NCBI RefSeq assembly: GCF_029016485.1 | Contig: NZ_CP092106.1 | Location: forward strand, 2,666,001-2,730,000 | Source of the DNA: Vibrio sp. JC009 | GTDB taxonomy: Bacteria; Pseudomonadota; Gammaproteobacteria; Enterobacterales; Vibrionaceae | DNA: 64,000 bases | Reading direction: 5' to 3' | In this document: piece after piece, positions 1 through 8,605 of the stretch | How the letters are laid out: each line of letters starts with the position of its first letter | Position numbering within the stretch: the first letter of the stretch is position 1 | Made by a program: the position numbers and the translations under genes | The notes under the pieces: model-generated | Told to the model about the DNA's origin: nothing | Databases searched by the model: none | Seen by the model: only the letters and a program-made list of their open reading frames with translations

Positions 1-79
1 TGATCGGCATTGACTTGAAGATAACGCTATAGAGCAGGGCCATTAAAGGTATGGTCAAAACAATGCCAATGCTACCAGC
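1..79 (-). pseudogene. Tail of an unidentified membrane-protein reading frame at the window edge
   Basis: On the minus strand a frame runs out of the window encoding a very hydrophobic stretch (GIVLTIPLMALLYSVIFK) directly after the transposase homology stops. It is in a different frame from the main transposase reading, but one extra base near position 97 would join them. It looks like a transmembrane helix of an unrelated gene that the transposase fragment interrupts. BrkB/YihY-like and other permease families are possible; too little is visible to name it. Confidence 0.25.
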
Positions 80-261
80 AAGAGCATCAAGAGTGCGGCC
101 AATACATCATCATTGAGATGCTCTGCTTGAATACTGGGACCAGTTAACTTCTCAACCGATTTATGTTCGAAGAAGTCTGAAAACATATGCAGGGTCCGAC
201 TATGAAAACCTAGTCCGTTCAGTATCATAGCTAATACTGCTTCACCAAGAGAATACTGACT
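80..261 (-). pseudogene. Remnant of an IS1634-type (DUF4277) transposase
   Basis: About 60 residues match the N-terminal DUF4277 region of IS1634-family transposases as I remember it: SLGEAVLAMILNGLGFHS, then FFEHKSVEKLTGP and AEHLNDDVLGRTLDAL after a one-base shift near position 97. The usual N-terminal lead is missing, and so are more than 400 residues of the DDE catalytic domain, so this cannot encode a working enzyme. Both edges run into unrelated sequence: the DUF952 gene on the right and a hydrophobic frame on the left. It is a scar of an old insertion and marks this end of the window as accessory DNA. Confidence 0.6.
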
Positions 262-601
262 CGTGCTGTTCAAAATTCCCATGTTGATCAATTGATAACT
301 CGTAGATATTGCGGACTGCCTTTTTATCTAAAGCACCATACAGGTGTGGGTATAAATCACCATCATCTTCAATACCAACCGGAGGCTCATCTACAATCTC
401 AGCCTCTATATGAATTGAGGAAATCTCAAGCAGATACATATCAGAAGCTCCAATATAAAAATTACTTATCACAGTCTGTAACTGGTGTCTATATGCTAAA
501 TGTATAAAGCCTTCAGATTCAAAAGATTGAGGTTTATAGCTCTGAATAGTGCTGAGCTTATCTAAATCTTGCTTACTGATAAAATAATACAATTCTTTCA
601 T
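242..601 (-). CDS. DUF952 domain protein
   Basis: A 119-residue protein that resembles the small DUF952 family. Typical features are the start (YYFISKQDLDKL), a central SEGFIHLAYRHQL, where FIHL is the family hallmark, and a late GDLYPHLYGALDKKAV. The fold is small and soluble, and I know of no established biochemical function. The last ten or so residues (after DQHGNF) run into the transposase remnant and may not be native, so the C-terminus may have been replaced when the insertion decayed. The gene stands alone, with an AGAGAG Shine-Dalgarno-like run before the ATG. The next gene upstream, ahcY, is transcribed the same way, 176 bases away. Confidence 0.7.
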   Translation of the reverse strand: MKELYYFISKQDLDKLSTIQSYKPQSFESEGFIHLAYRHQLQTVISNFYIGASDMYLLEISSIHIEAEIVDEPPVGIEDDGDLYPHLYGALDKKAVRNIYELSIDQHGNFEQHESVFSW

Positions 602-723
602 ATATTCTCTCTGAGAATAAACTCAGTATCACTCTATTCGGTTATTCATAACGAATAATCCAAAGCAACATAAGTCTATGTTAAAAAGCCATTTAAAGAT
701 AATTTACTTGAGTAGCAGATATC

Positions 724-769
724 GAGCGGAAGTGTTCTTTACTCGATAAACGACAAAACACTTCCGCTC
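724..769. other. Long hairpin downstream of ahcY
   Basis: A perfect 13-bp inverted repeat, GAGCGGAAGTGTT with AACACTTCCGCTC, separated by about 20 bases, lies just after the ahcY stop codon. No T-run follows the stem on either strand, so it is not a textbook intrinsic terminator. It could protect the ahcY transcript end or be the scar of a small repeat. Confidence 0.5.
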
Positions 770-777
770 TAGGTATA

Positions 778-2022
778 TTAAAGTGTGTAACCTTGAAGAT
801 AATCGATTTGCGTTTTGTTCAGCGAGTCGATGCTAACGCCACGAGATTTCAGTTGCAATTTTGCAACGTTTTCATCAATGCTTTCTTCAACATCATAAAC
901 TTTACTCTCTAGTTCGTTCTTAACCAGATATTCTGCACCAAGAGCCTGAAGCGCAAAGCTCATATCCATAATTTCTGCTGGGTGTCCGTCAGCACAGGCA
1001 ATATTGACCAGTGCGCCTTCACCAAGCAAATAAACAGTACGGCCATTTTTCAGCTTGTAAGCGATAATGTTTTCACGACTATCATGACTCTCAGTAGACT
1101 CCTCGCGTAGATCTACCATATTAATTTCACTTTCGAAGTGACCTGTATTCGATATAATCGCGCCTTCCTTCATCACCTTAAAGTGTTCTTTAGTAAGAAC
1201 ATCGCAACAGCCTGTTGCAGTAACAAAGATGTCGCCGATTTTTGCAGCTTCCGACATAGGCAGTACTTCAAAGCCATCCATTGTCGCTTCTAGCGCCTTG
1301 ATAGGATCTACTTCAGTTACCACTACACGACTGCCAAGACCATCAGCACGAAGCGCACACCCTCGGCCACACCAGCCGTAGCCTGCAATAACGGTGGTTT
1401 TACCAGCAACAACAAGGTTAGTGGTACGCATGATTCCGTCAAATGTTGATTGACCTGTACCATAGCGGTTGTCGAACAGGTGTTTACACTGAGCGCCATT
1501 GATAGAAATCACCGGGAATTGAAGGCTACCGTCTCTTTCCCTGGCGTTCGCTCGCCATACGCCTGTGGTTGTTTCTTCACAAGCACCAATCACATTGCCA
1601 GCAAAATCTTTATGCTTTTCATGCAACTCGTGAGCCAAATCACCACCATCATCGATTACGATATGCGGCTCACAGGCTAGGGTACTGCGAACAAACTCAT
1701 GGTACTCAACTTCACTGGCACCGTATACTGCGAATGTATTGACACCTGAGTCAATTAAGGCAGCGACAACATCATCTTTGGTACTCATTGTATTTGAACC
1801 GGTTACATATACTTCAGCACCACCCTTTTTTAGCACCTTAGCCAGGTAAGCTGTCTTAGCTTCCAGGTGGATAGAAAGAGCAATACGCTTACCAATGAAA
1901 GGTTGTTCTTTAGCAAAACGCTCTTCAAGCGAACGAAGAATTGGCATATGCGAGCGAACCCACTCGATTTTTTGATGGCCCTGAGGAGCAAGTGAAATGT
2001 CTTTATAAATACCTAATGTCAT
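778..2022 (-). CDS. ahcY: S-adenosylhomocysteine hydrolase (adenosylhomocysteinase)
   Basis: Cytoplasmic NAD-dependent enzyme that splits S-adenosylhomocysteine into homocysteine and adenosine, relieving product inhibition of methyltransferases. The 414-residue protein shows the catalytic and NAD region NGAQCKHLFDNRYGTGQST (about residues 175-193, with Lys, Asp and Asn in the usual places), CEETTTG near 148, and the Rossmann glycine motif AGYGWCGRG near 213. It lacks the classical HYRY C-terminal tail and is short, as in archaeal and Thermotoga-type enzymes. S-inosylhomocysteine is a conceivable alternative substrate. An AGGAATA Shine-Dalgarno supports the ATG. A perfect CRP-type palindrome lies about 100 bases upstream. 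Next upstream are phosphopentomutase and purine nucleoside phosphorylase on the same strand, which fits onward use of the adenosine. Vibrios normally use Pfs and LuxS for this step, so the gene is unexpected here. Confidence 0.93.
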   Translation of the reverse strand: MTLGIYKDISLAPQGHQKIEWVRSHMPILRSLEERFAKEQPFIGKRIALSIHLEAKTAYLAKVLKKGGAEVYVTGSNTMSTKDDVVAALIDSGVNTFAVYGASEVEYHEFVRSTLACEPHIVIDDGGDLAHELHEKHKDFAGNVIGACEETTTGVWRANARERDGSLQFPVISINGAQCKHLFDNRYGTGQSTFDGIMRTTNLVVAGKTTVIAGYGWCGRGCALRADGLGSRVVVTEVDPIKALEATMDGFEVLPMSEAAKIGDIFVTATGCCDVLTKEHFKVMKEGAIISNTGHFESEINMVDLREESTESHDSRENIIAYKLKNGRTVYLLGEGALVNIACADGHPAEIMDMSFALQALGAEYLVKNELESKVYDVEESIDENVAKLQLKSRGVSIDSLNKTQIDYLQGYTL

Positions 2023-2115
2023 TGCTATATTCCTAATGAGTGTGAATAGTCGTGTAATCTTATTCCTTCCTCCAGCATGCGTTTAGGTCATTAGACTTGC
2101 CTGCCAAATCAGCCA

Positions 2116-2131
2116 TGTGATCTTTATCACA
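2116..2131. promoter_or_regulatory. CRP-type operator upstream of ahcY
   Basis: TGTGA-N6-TCACA with both half-sites perfect, centred about 101 bases upstream of the ahcY ATG. It matches the cAMP-CRP consensus. A Crp/Fnr-family regulator is encoded 3 kb away, so that protein is an alternative occupant. Confidence 0.75.
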
Positions 2132-2797
2132 AAGTGCCTTTAAAAAAATATTACCTCCTCCTCACATATATGGCGTACTCTACCCTCGTAGGACTAACCT
2201 AAAGTACTTTGCCTGTCTTGTTTTCAACCATAAGCACAACCTCTGCATACTCTGCTTCCATACCAACTGGACAAGGCTGTTGGTCGGCGGATGATGTAAT
2301 AATTCACACCACACAGATGCTCCGATAAATTGTATGGTATATGCAACTGAAGAGAGAATAAGAGAAGGACCGCCTTCTGGAAGCAAGGCCCTCCACAATT
2401 TAGCGGTGGGTTGCCAAAAGCTCTATGGCACCAATAAGAAGTGAAAAAATCGATACAGCTATCACAAACGTCCGCTCTCTGAAACAGCTATGCATCTAGT
2501 AAAGGAATTGCCAAGGGGGAGATTAAGCCAGAGAAACTACAATACTCAGGTTGGTGAAACCTGCGCCATGAGTAAAGCGTCAAATAGTTTTACAGGTGCT
2601 AGTATGCCCAAAACTCAGTATGTTGTTTTAAGAATCGTCCAATTTCATGAGATTTGGTTATCTACCTGAATTACGCAACAGAGTCTCATCACTTAGAAAA
2701 AACATCTTACTGCCCTCAACAAAAATTATTAGTAAAAGGGCAGTAGTAACTCCAAATATTATGCGTTAATAGCCATCTATGCTGGCTATATTTTTCA
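2132..2797. other. Gene-poor gap between ahcY and deoB
   Basis: About 670 bases with no reading frame I recognise on either strand. Short open stretches exist (for example minus strand 2180-2398) but have no family resemblance. A purine-rich GAGGAGGAGG run near 2155-2165 (read on the minus strand) resembles an orphan ribosome-binding site, which suggests that a gene once lay here. I see no clear terminator after deoB. Confidence 0.4.
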
Positions 2798-4018
2798 CTA
2801 AAGGAAGGATCTACCGAATTCCATTTCAGAAAGTCCAAAATAACTTGCCAGACTCTGACCAATATCAGCAAAAGTATCACGACGCCCTAATGAACCCGCT
2901 TTTACCTTCTGACCATAAACCAGAACAGGAATGTGCTCACGGGTGTGATCTGTCCCTTGCCAGGTCGGGTCACAACCGTGGTCAGCAGTAATGATCAAAA
3001 TGTCATCTTCAAGCATGAGTTCCAGAATTTCAGGCAGACGAGTGTCAAAATATTCTAACGCTGCGGCATAGCCTGCCACATCCCGCCTGTGGCCGTAAGC
3101 TGAGTCAAAATCAACGAAGTTAGTAAAAACAATGCTGCCTTCACTCACCGTTTTGATTTGCTCTAGTGTTGCTTCAAATAGGGCCGGAATACCTGTCGCT
3201 TTTACCTTCTTGGTAATACCGCAACCTGCGTAAATGTCTGAGATCTTTCCTATAGAAATTACATCACCACCTTTTTCTTCGACAAGCTTTTGTAGCACAG
3301 TTGCTGCTGGCGGCTCAACCGAATAGTCTCGGCGGTTACCAGTACGGGCAAATTCACCTGCTTTAGGACCGGTAAATGGACGGGCAATCACTCGACCAAT
3401 ATTGTAACCTTCCAGCTCTTCGCGAACGATCTGACATAGATCCAAGAGGTTCTCTAAGCCGTAAGTGTCTTCATGGCAAGCAATCTGGAACACAGAATCA
3501 GCCGAGGTATAAAAGATTGGTTTGCCGGTTTTCATGTGCTCTTCGCCCAAGTCCTCCAACACCTGGGTTCCTGATGCATGACAGTTTCCCAGGTAGCCGG
3601 GAAGGTTCGCTCTAGCGATAATACGGTCAAGCAATTCTTTCGGGAAACTGTTGTGATGGTCAGTAAAATAGCCCCAGTCAAATAGTACAGGCACACCAGC
3701 CATTTCCCAGTGACCTGACGGTGTATCTTTACCGGAAGACATTTCAGCCGCATGCGCGTATGCACCAATAACTTCCGTATTCTCATCTAAACCTGGATGA
3801 AATTGACCAGTTGATTCCTGTGCCGCTTTGGCAAGCCCTAGCCGAGATAGGTTCGGCAGGTTCAGATGACCACTGCGGTCATCATTATCAGCCAAGCCTT
3901 TGGCACATTTCTCAGCAATATGGCCCAGGGTGTCAGCACCCACATCACCGAATTTATCAGCATCCTCAGTAGCACCAATTCCAAAGGAGTCAAGAACTAA
4001 AATAACTGCACGTTTCAT
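2798..4018 (-). CDS. deoB: Phosphopentomutase
   Basis: Interconverts ribose-1-phosphate and ribose-5-phosphate (or the deoxy forms), the step that links nucleoside phosphorolysis to central sugar metabolism. The 406 residues are full length for the alkaline-phosphatase-superfamily enzyme. Visible are the N-terminal metal site [14 protein letters not shown] (Asp near residue 10), the active-site Thr region [13 protein letters not shown], and the C-terminal metal ligands [18 protein letters not shown]. Here deoB is detached from a deoCA operon and sits 400 bases from a deoD gene on the same strand. It may therefore be a second copy dedicated to ribonucleosides. This copy-number idea is inference; the rest of the genome is not visible. 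Confidence 0.97.
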   Translation of the reverse strand: MKRAVILVLDSFGIGATEDADKFGDVGADTLGHIAEKCAKGLADNDDRSGHLNLPNLSRLGLAKAAQESTGQFHPGLDENTEVIGAYAHAAEMSSGKDTPSGHWEMAGVPVLFDWGYFTDHHNSFPKELLDRIIARANLPGYLGNCHASGTQVLEDLGEEHMKTGKPIFYTSADSVFQIACHEDTYGLENLLDLCQIVREELEGYNIGRVIARPFTGPKAGEFARTGNRRDYSVEPPAATVLQKLVEEKGGDVISIGKISDIYAGCGITKKVKATGIPALFEATLEQIKTVSEGSIVFTNFVDFDSAYGHRRDVAGYAAALEYFDTRLPEILELMLEDDILIITADHGCDPTWQGTDHTREHIPVLVYGQKVKAGSLGRRDTFADIGQSLASYFGLSEMEFGRSFL

Positions 4019-4419
4019 TATCTGGCATTCTCTTTTTAATATTGATTTGGATCTAACATCCTATTAGGTATAAGTCTATATTTTCAAATGTGTGTTCAAT
4101 TACTATATTTTATATATTCTCTATATTAAATAGAAAACAATTAACACTTAATGGTAAGCGTTATTAAGTATTTTCTCTGAAGTTGTGGAGTAACATCTAG
4201 ACCGACAATTTAGCTTTATACTTGCTACAAGAAAACAACACACCTTAATCTTAATATAAAATCACATATCCTTACTGTAAAGAAGAGGAGTAGACTTGCT
4301 ATAATTTGATGACTAAAAAATACGTAATGAAATATCGCAATACGCTAGTTAAATACAACCGAGTATATTCATGCATACTCCTCGTATTATTTCTTACAGT
4401 TCGGAACTACAAATTTGTA
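4019..4419. other. AT-rich gap between deoB and deoD
   Basis: Four hundred bases, very AT-rich, without a plausible gene. It should hold the deoB promoter. GTGTTCAA at 4092-4099 recurs upstream of deoD at 5161-5168. No strong terminator for deoD is visible. Confidence 0.4.
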
Positions 4420-5130
4420 TTATAGGGTGATAGCCGTTTCTAACGAGACACGCATCATCTCGTTAAATGATTTTTGACGTTCTTCGGAGCTTAACTTCTC
4501 ACCACGCTTGATATGGTCTGATACTGTTAGGATCGCCAAAGCACGCGCACCCAACTCAGCTGCAACACCATACAGTCCCGCAACTTCCATATCTACACCT
4601 AGAATGCCAAGCTGTTCCATTTTATCAAATAGCTCTGACTCTGGGCTGTAGAAAAGATCAGCTGAGAAAACATTACCAACACGCACAGGTACTTCTTGCA
4701 TTCGAGCTTGATTAACCGCGGTCTCTAGTAAATGATAATCAGCAAGTGCAGCAAAATCATGATTGTTAAATCGAGTGCGGTTAACTTTAGAGTCAGTTGA
4801 TGCCCCCATACTAATAATAACGTCCATTAATTTTACGTCATCATGTACAGCTCCACAGCTACCAATACGGATTACATTCTTGACACCAAACTCAGAAATC
4901 AACTCATGAACATAAATAGAACATGATGGGATGCCCATACCATGCCCCATAACAGACAATGGCTTACCCTTATATTTACCTGTAAAGCCTAGCATACCGC
5001 GTACATCACAAACTTGGGCAACATCATCAAGGAAATTCTCGGCGATGTATTTAGCTCGCTGTGGATCACCGGGCATTAGAATCGTTTCTGCGAAATCACC
5101 AAATTCCGCATTAATGTGTGGGGTGGACAT
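4420..5130 (-). CDS. deoD: Purine nucleoside phosphorylase, DeoD type
   Basis: Phosphorolyses purine nucleosides, including adenosine, to free base and (deoxy)ribose-1-phosphate. The 236 residues fit the hexameric bacterial class. Visible motifs are the phosphate-binding [13 protein letters not shown] (residues 21-33), RIGSCGAV near 88, the nucleoside-binding DMEVAGLYG near 180, and the catalytic Asp in VSDH (residue 205, Asp204 in E. coli numbering). The substrate class is well established for the family. Its position beside deoB and ahcY on the same strand suggests a path from adenosine to ribose-5-phosphate. The 11-bp palindrome GTGTTCAACAC at 5161-5171, close to the start codon, may be an operator. 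Confidence 0.97.
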   Translation of the reverse strand: MSTPHINAEFGDFAETILMPGDPQRAKYIAENFLDDVAQVCDVRGMLGFTGKYKGKPLSVMGHGMGIPSCSIYVHELISEFGVKNVIRIGSCGAVHDDVKLMDVIISMGASTDSKVNRTRFNNHDFAALADYHLLETAVNQARMQEVPVRVGNVFSADLFYSPESELFDKMEQLGILGVDMEVAGLYGVAAELGARALAILTVSDHIKRGEKLSSEERQKSFNEMMRVSLETAITL

Positions 5131-5160
5131 ATATCATTCCTTATTAAATAATTGAAAAAA

Positions 5161-5171
5161 GTGTTCAACAC
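5161..5171. promoter_or_regulatory. Palindrome GTGTTCAACAC upstream of deoD
   Basis: A perfect 11-bp odd palindrome 30 bases upstream of the deoD ATG. Its GTGTTCAA arm recurs at 4092-4099 upstream of deoB. It could be a regulator binding site shared by the two genes; the adjacent Crp/Fnr-type protein is a candidate. Confidence 0.3.
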
Positions 5172-5268
5172 GAATTATTTCATCATGTCATCACTTCATA
5201 ACGGTTAGATCGAATTAAATGCTCCAATAGCTAGAGCAGTAGCTCAGCATTCACTGCTTAATAAAAAC

Positions 5269-5916
5269 CTAGTCAACCAGTTTAATTACTCCATTATCTT
5301 GTTCTATTAATTTTTCCTCTTTCAGTTTATGAATTACCTTATCTACATGTCTGCGCGTTGTACAAAGAAGTTCTGCCAATGTACTGCGTGATAGTTCCAC
5401 CCTATTCCCCTTTATATTGGAGAGAATAAACAATAAATTGTTCTCAACAGAGTCAACAGCATTCATCAACCTCTGCTCAGCAGAATTAAGTGCCCTTTTT
5501 GCCATCTGCCGGTTAAGCAATAAAGAAACACTGTGATCTACTTTCAGCCATTTAAGAAATGCCTCGGCGTTAATACTGATGATCTTAACATCCGTAAGAC
5601 AGCTAGCATCAAACATATAGTTAAGACCAGAAAGGATCTCCATATCACCAATGAACTCTCCACGCATACAAATCGTCATGCAGATCTTCTTTCCGTTTTC
5701 TGCGGACTTGCTCACAACGATCTCACCATCAAGAATAATATAAGTGTTCAGAGCAGGATCTCCCTGGCTGAAGAGCGTCGTCCCCTTGGAGAGGTTTAAA
5801 CACCGGAAGCTATCCCTTACGGAATTAGGGGCTTCCAAAAACAACCTACTCACATCAGTGAATAGATCATCACCACTAAACTCGACCCATAGTTCTCTTA
5901 ACAATTTGTCTGGCAT
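5269..5916 (-). CDS. Crp/Fnr-family transcriptional regulator (YeiL-like)
   Basis: A 215-residue regulator with an N-terminal cyclic-nucleotide-binding-type beta-barrel (GTTLFSQGDPALNTYIILDG, then MRGEFIGDMEILSG) and a C-terminal winged helix (STLAELLCTTRRHVDKVIHK as recognition region). I chose the ATG at 5916 because GGAG lies ten bases before it; a GTG 48 bases further upstream lacks a ribosome-binding site. The barrel lacks the canonical CRP cAMP-binding RTA segment, so the effector is unknown. E. coli YeiL, which has the same layout, sits next to a nucleoside hydrolase. Here the neighbour 138 bases downstream is a nucleoside phosphorylase, so control of nucleoside use is a reasonable inference. 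Confidence 0.85.
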   Translation of the reverse strand: MPDKLLRELWVEFSGDDLFTDVSRLFLEAPNSVRDSFRCLNLSKGTTLFSQGDPALNTYIILDGEIVVSKSAENGKKICMTICMRGEFIGDMEILSGLNYMFDASCLTDVKIISINAEAFLKWLKVDHSVSLLLNRQMAKRALNSAEQRLMNAVDSVENNLLFILSNIKGNRVELSRSTLAELLCTTRRHVDKVIHKLKEEKLIEQDNGVIKLVD

Positions 5917-6309
5917 AACAACTTTTCTCCACTTTCTCCGAAGAAGCACTTCCCGTAAGCGCACTGTTCAATAAGTCTCATTAAACAAAAATTCAATACG
6001 AATGTTCTTCATCAAAATACGACGGTAACAGTGTCATTTTTACCACTCACACCAATCAATATCGCTGCAAATGGAAGGTTCAGCTGAAACTATCGAATTA
6101 CAATATGAGTGTAGCTTCCCCTCAAAAGCCCATATAGGTCTTTAGACCTACCTACAAGATAAAAGTGTTAGGTAGATCCACTTATAAACTTTTCCTAAGA
6201 AATTTTAGGTATCGATATTGGCTGGTAACACCAATGTATAGGGACAGAACGAAATGTATATTGAGCTACTTAAATTTGGAGTCACCACTGGATTAGCATT
6301 AGGGCATAT
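5917..6309. other. Gap between the chemotaxis fragment and the Crp/Fnr gene
   Basis: About 390 bases with no convincing gene on either strand. It must contain the promoter of the regulator. I see short imperfect inverted repeats near 6140-6180 (around TAGGTCTTTAGACCTA) but no recognised operator or terminator. Confidence 0.35.
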
Positions 6310-7422
6310 TTATAACTTGAACGTTTCGACCAATTTCTCTAAACGCTGTGATAACTTAGTAAGATCCTGACTTGACTGCGAAAGATGATCCGCAGCATAC
6401 GCACCACATTGACTATTTTCGCTTATTTCCTCAATTGTTTGATTTATAGTGTTGATCACCGTTGATTGTTCTTCCGTTGCAGTGGCGACCTGGGTATTCA
6501 TATCTGTGATCAACGCTATCTGATCAGCAATCGAATGTAAGGCTGCGCTGGTTTTATCAGTAGCAAGAACGCCCTCTGTCGCCAGAATCTTGCTCCGAGA
6601 CACAGAGGATACAGCATTACCTGCCTCCTCTTGCAACTTGTTGATCATCCGTTGAATTTCGTCAGTTGAATCCGCTGTACGGCTGGCCAGATTACGAACT
6701 TCATCCGCAACCACCGAGAAACCCCGGCCCTGCTCACCAGCACGAGCCGCTTCTATGGCTGCATTGAGGGCCAGCAGATTAGTCTGCTCGGAAATACCGC
6801 GAATAACATCCAGAATACCGCCAATCGCCTGACTATTGTTTTCTAGTGACTGAATGACATCGGAAACCTGATCTACATTGTGTTCCAGTTGGTTAATCGT
6901 ATCACGAGCCTGACTAACGACGTTCTGACTACTGCTAGTTTCACTGTTTGCACCTAACGATACCTCGGCAGCAAGGTTGGCATTGCCGGCGATTTCATTA
7001 ACAGTTGCTCTCATTTGGTTGATAGCCGTAGCCACCTGAAGTGTACGGTCGCGCTGCTCATGGCTGCTATAAAGAGTTGTTTCGGCCAATGCTGATACAG
7101 ACTCAGCCGAACCTCGCAGGGCTATGCCTGTTTCAGCGACTTCTTTGACAGAGCGGTGAATTTTGCTGATGAAGCTATTAAAACCTCTGGACAACTGGGC
7201 CATCTCATCCTGGCCCTTAGTGTCTATCCGGTAACGCAGGTCGCCTTCACCTTGACCGAGATCTTTAAAGACTGCTGTCAAACGTTGAATTGGCCTTGTG
7301 ATGTTAGCGGCCAACAATACAGCAACCAGAGCAAAGCCTGCTGCGATTAACAGAGTCCACACCATGATCTGGTTTCGAACCTGACCAAGCTTGATCTGCT
7401 CCAGCCAGACTGGACACTTCAT
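6310..7422 (-). pseudogene. Methyl-accepting chemotaxis protein, 5'-truncated by the IS3 element
   Basis: The 370 residues cover only the C-terminal part of a chemoreceptor: one transmembrane helix (about 20-40), a HAMP linker (NITRPIQRL onward) and the full signalling domain with the invariant hairpin tip ([19 protein letters not shown] then [15 protein letters not shown]). The first transmembrane helix and the periplasmic sensor are missing. Native sequence starts at 7410; the codons before it, including the in-frame ATG (MKCP), come from the IS end. The remnant could still be made as a sensorless receptor, but loss of the native promoter and start makes a pseudogene more likely. Confidence 0.85.
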
Positions 7423-8273
7423 TAAGCGACATTTTGATTTTCAAAGTTAACTGGGCTCAGATACCCAAGAGCACTGTGCCTTCTTGTCCGATTATAATCA
7501 ACCTCTATATACTCAAAGATCGTTTGGCGCATCTCGCCTCTCGTCATGATAGGCTCATATTGGATCGCTTCAACTTTCATTGAATGGAAGAAGCTCTCAA
7601 CACAAGCGTTATCCCAGCAATTTCCTTTTCTACTCATACTTTGTTTTAGATTATAAGCAGTTATGAGATCTCGATAGTCTTTTGAACAGTACTGGCTACC
7701 TCGATCACTATGAACAATAACCTGCTCAGGAAATCCTCGACGGAACAGAGCCATCGATAGTGCATCGCAGACCAGAGTTGCCGTCATTCTTGTATCCATA
7801 GACCAGCCGATCACCTGACGAGAGTAAAGATCAATAATGACCGCCAAATATAACCAGCCTTCGCTAGTGGCAAGATAGGTAATATCGCCAGCCCACTTTT
7901 GGTTCGGAGCCGTTGCGTTAAAATCTTGAGCCAACAGGTTCGGAGCAACAGGCATTTTATGCTTGCTGTCCGTTGTACACTTAAACTTGCGTGCAGCTTT
8001 TGGGGTCAAATCCTGACGTTTCATACTGGCGGCAATGGTTTTGACGTTGCGACTATCACCGTTCTCTGCCAGTTCTTTTTGGATACGTCTCGCGCCATCA
8101 CGGCCTTTACTGCTGTCAAAAGCCTCTTTGACCTTGGTATCGAGCACCTTACGGCTATCTTCGCGCTGAATGGCCTTGTGGCGATGCTCAACCCAGTAAT
8201 AAAACCCACTTCGAGATACTCCGAACACCTTAGCCATACGGACGACACTGAAATACAGTAGGTGTTCGAGCAT
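7422..8273 (-). CDS. IS3-family transposase OrfB (DDE integrase domain)
   Basis: A 283-residue rve-type integrase that supplies the catalytic core for transposition. HTH_21 region near the start ([11 protein letters not shown]), then the DDE triad contexts: [31 protein letters not shown] and the final Glu in [16 protein letters not shown]. The ending [13 protein letters not shown] is typical of the IS3 group. It is normally made as an OrfAB fusion by -1 frameshifting from orfA; the frame is open upstream to the slippery site at 8321-8327. The stop codon lies within the terminal repeat, at the left end. It appears intact. Confidence 0.93.
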   Translation of the reverse strand: MLEHLLYFSVVRMAKVFGVSRSGFYYWVEHRHKAIQREDSRKVLDTKVKEAFDSSKGRDGARRIQKELAENGDSRNVKTIAASMKRQDLTPKAARKFKCTTDSKHKMPVAPNLLAQDFNATAPNQKWAGDITYLATSEGWLYLAVIIDLYSRQVIGWSMDTRMTATLVCDALSMALFRRGFPEQVIVHSDRGSQYCSKDYRDLITAYNLKQSMSRKGNCWDNACVESFFHSMKVEAIQYEPIMTRGEMRQTIFEYIEVDYNRTRRHSALGYLSPVNFENQNVA

Positions 8274-8287
8274 AAATTCATAGCAAT

Positions 8288-8572
8288 CTACTTTTGATTC
8301 TTCGCGAAGTAGGTGGCGGCCTTTTTTACGATCTCTAGCTCCTCAGCTTGCTCTGCCAATTGCCTCTTAAGCTTTGCGACCTCAGTAGCCAGATCCTTTT
8401 CCCGTTGCGTTGTAGTGGTATCTTTTTTGGCTGCTTTACGCCAACCATAGATCTGTGATTCATGTAGCCCGAGTTGTCTTGCTGCCGCAGCAACTCCTAC
8501 TTTCTCTGCCAACTTCAGAGCTTCAGCTTTAAATTCAGGAGAATGGAAAATACGTTTCTTTTTGTTTGTCAT
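8288..8572 (-). CDS. IS3-family OrfA (HTH_Tnp_1)
   Basis: A 94-residue DNA-binding protein with an N-terminal helix-turn-helix (FHSPEFKAEALKLAEKVG, AARQLGLHESQIYGWR) followed by a leucine-zipper-like coiled coil (VAKLKRQLAEQAEELEIVKK). It binds the terminal repeats and multimerises with OrfAB. The heptamer A-AAA-AAG near its 3' end is the family's -1 frameshift signal. A good GAGGTGA Shine-Dalgarno precedes the ATG. It appears intact, so the element may still be active. Confidence 0.9.
   Translation of the reverse strand: MTNKKKRIFHSPEFKAEALKLAEKVGVAAAARQLGLHESQIYGWRKAAKKDTTTTQREKDLATEVAKLKRQLAEQAEELEIVKKAATYFAKNQK
8321..8327 (-). promoter_or_regulatory. Programmed -1 frameshift heptamer A AAA AAG
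   Basis: Read on the minus strand this is AAAAAAG in the A-AAA-AAG phase of orfA (codons GTA AAA AAG). Slipping back one base gives a frame open through REESKVDCYEF into orfB, which has no good start of its own. This matches the established OrfAB expression strategy of IS3-family elements. Confidence 0.8.
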
Positions 8573-8605
8573 GGTTCACCTCGTTAGTGATTGTACTCAC
8601 TTAAC

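Noticed and set aside
2023-2160. Possible SAH riboswitch in the ahcY leader
   Set aside because: The GGAGGAAGG run recalls part of SAH-riboswitch sequence, but I cannot build the required pseudoknotted structure; the purine run is better read as ribosome-binding-site-like sequence.
2180-2398. 72-codon minus-strand open frame in the ahcY-deoB gap
   Set aside because: No family resemblance, no ribosome-binding site and no conserved motif visible; treated as chance.
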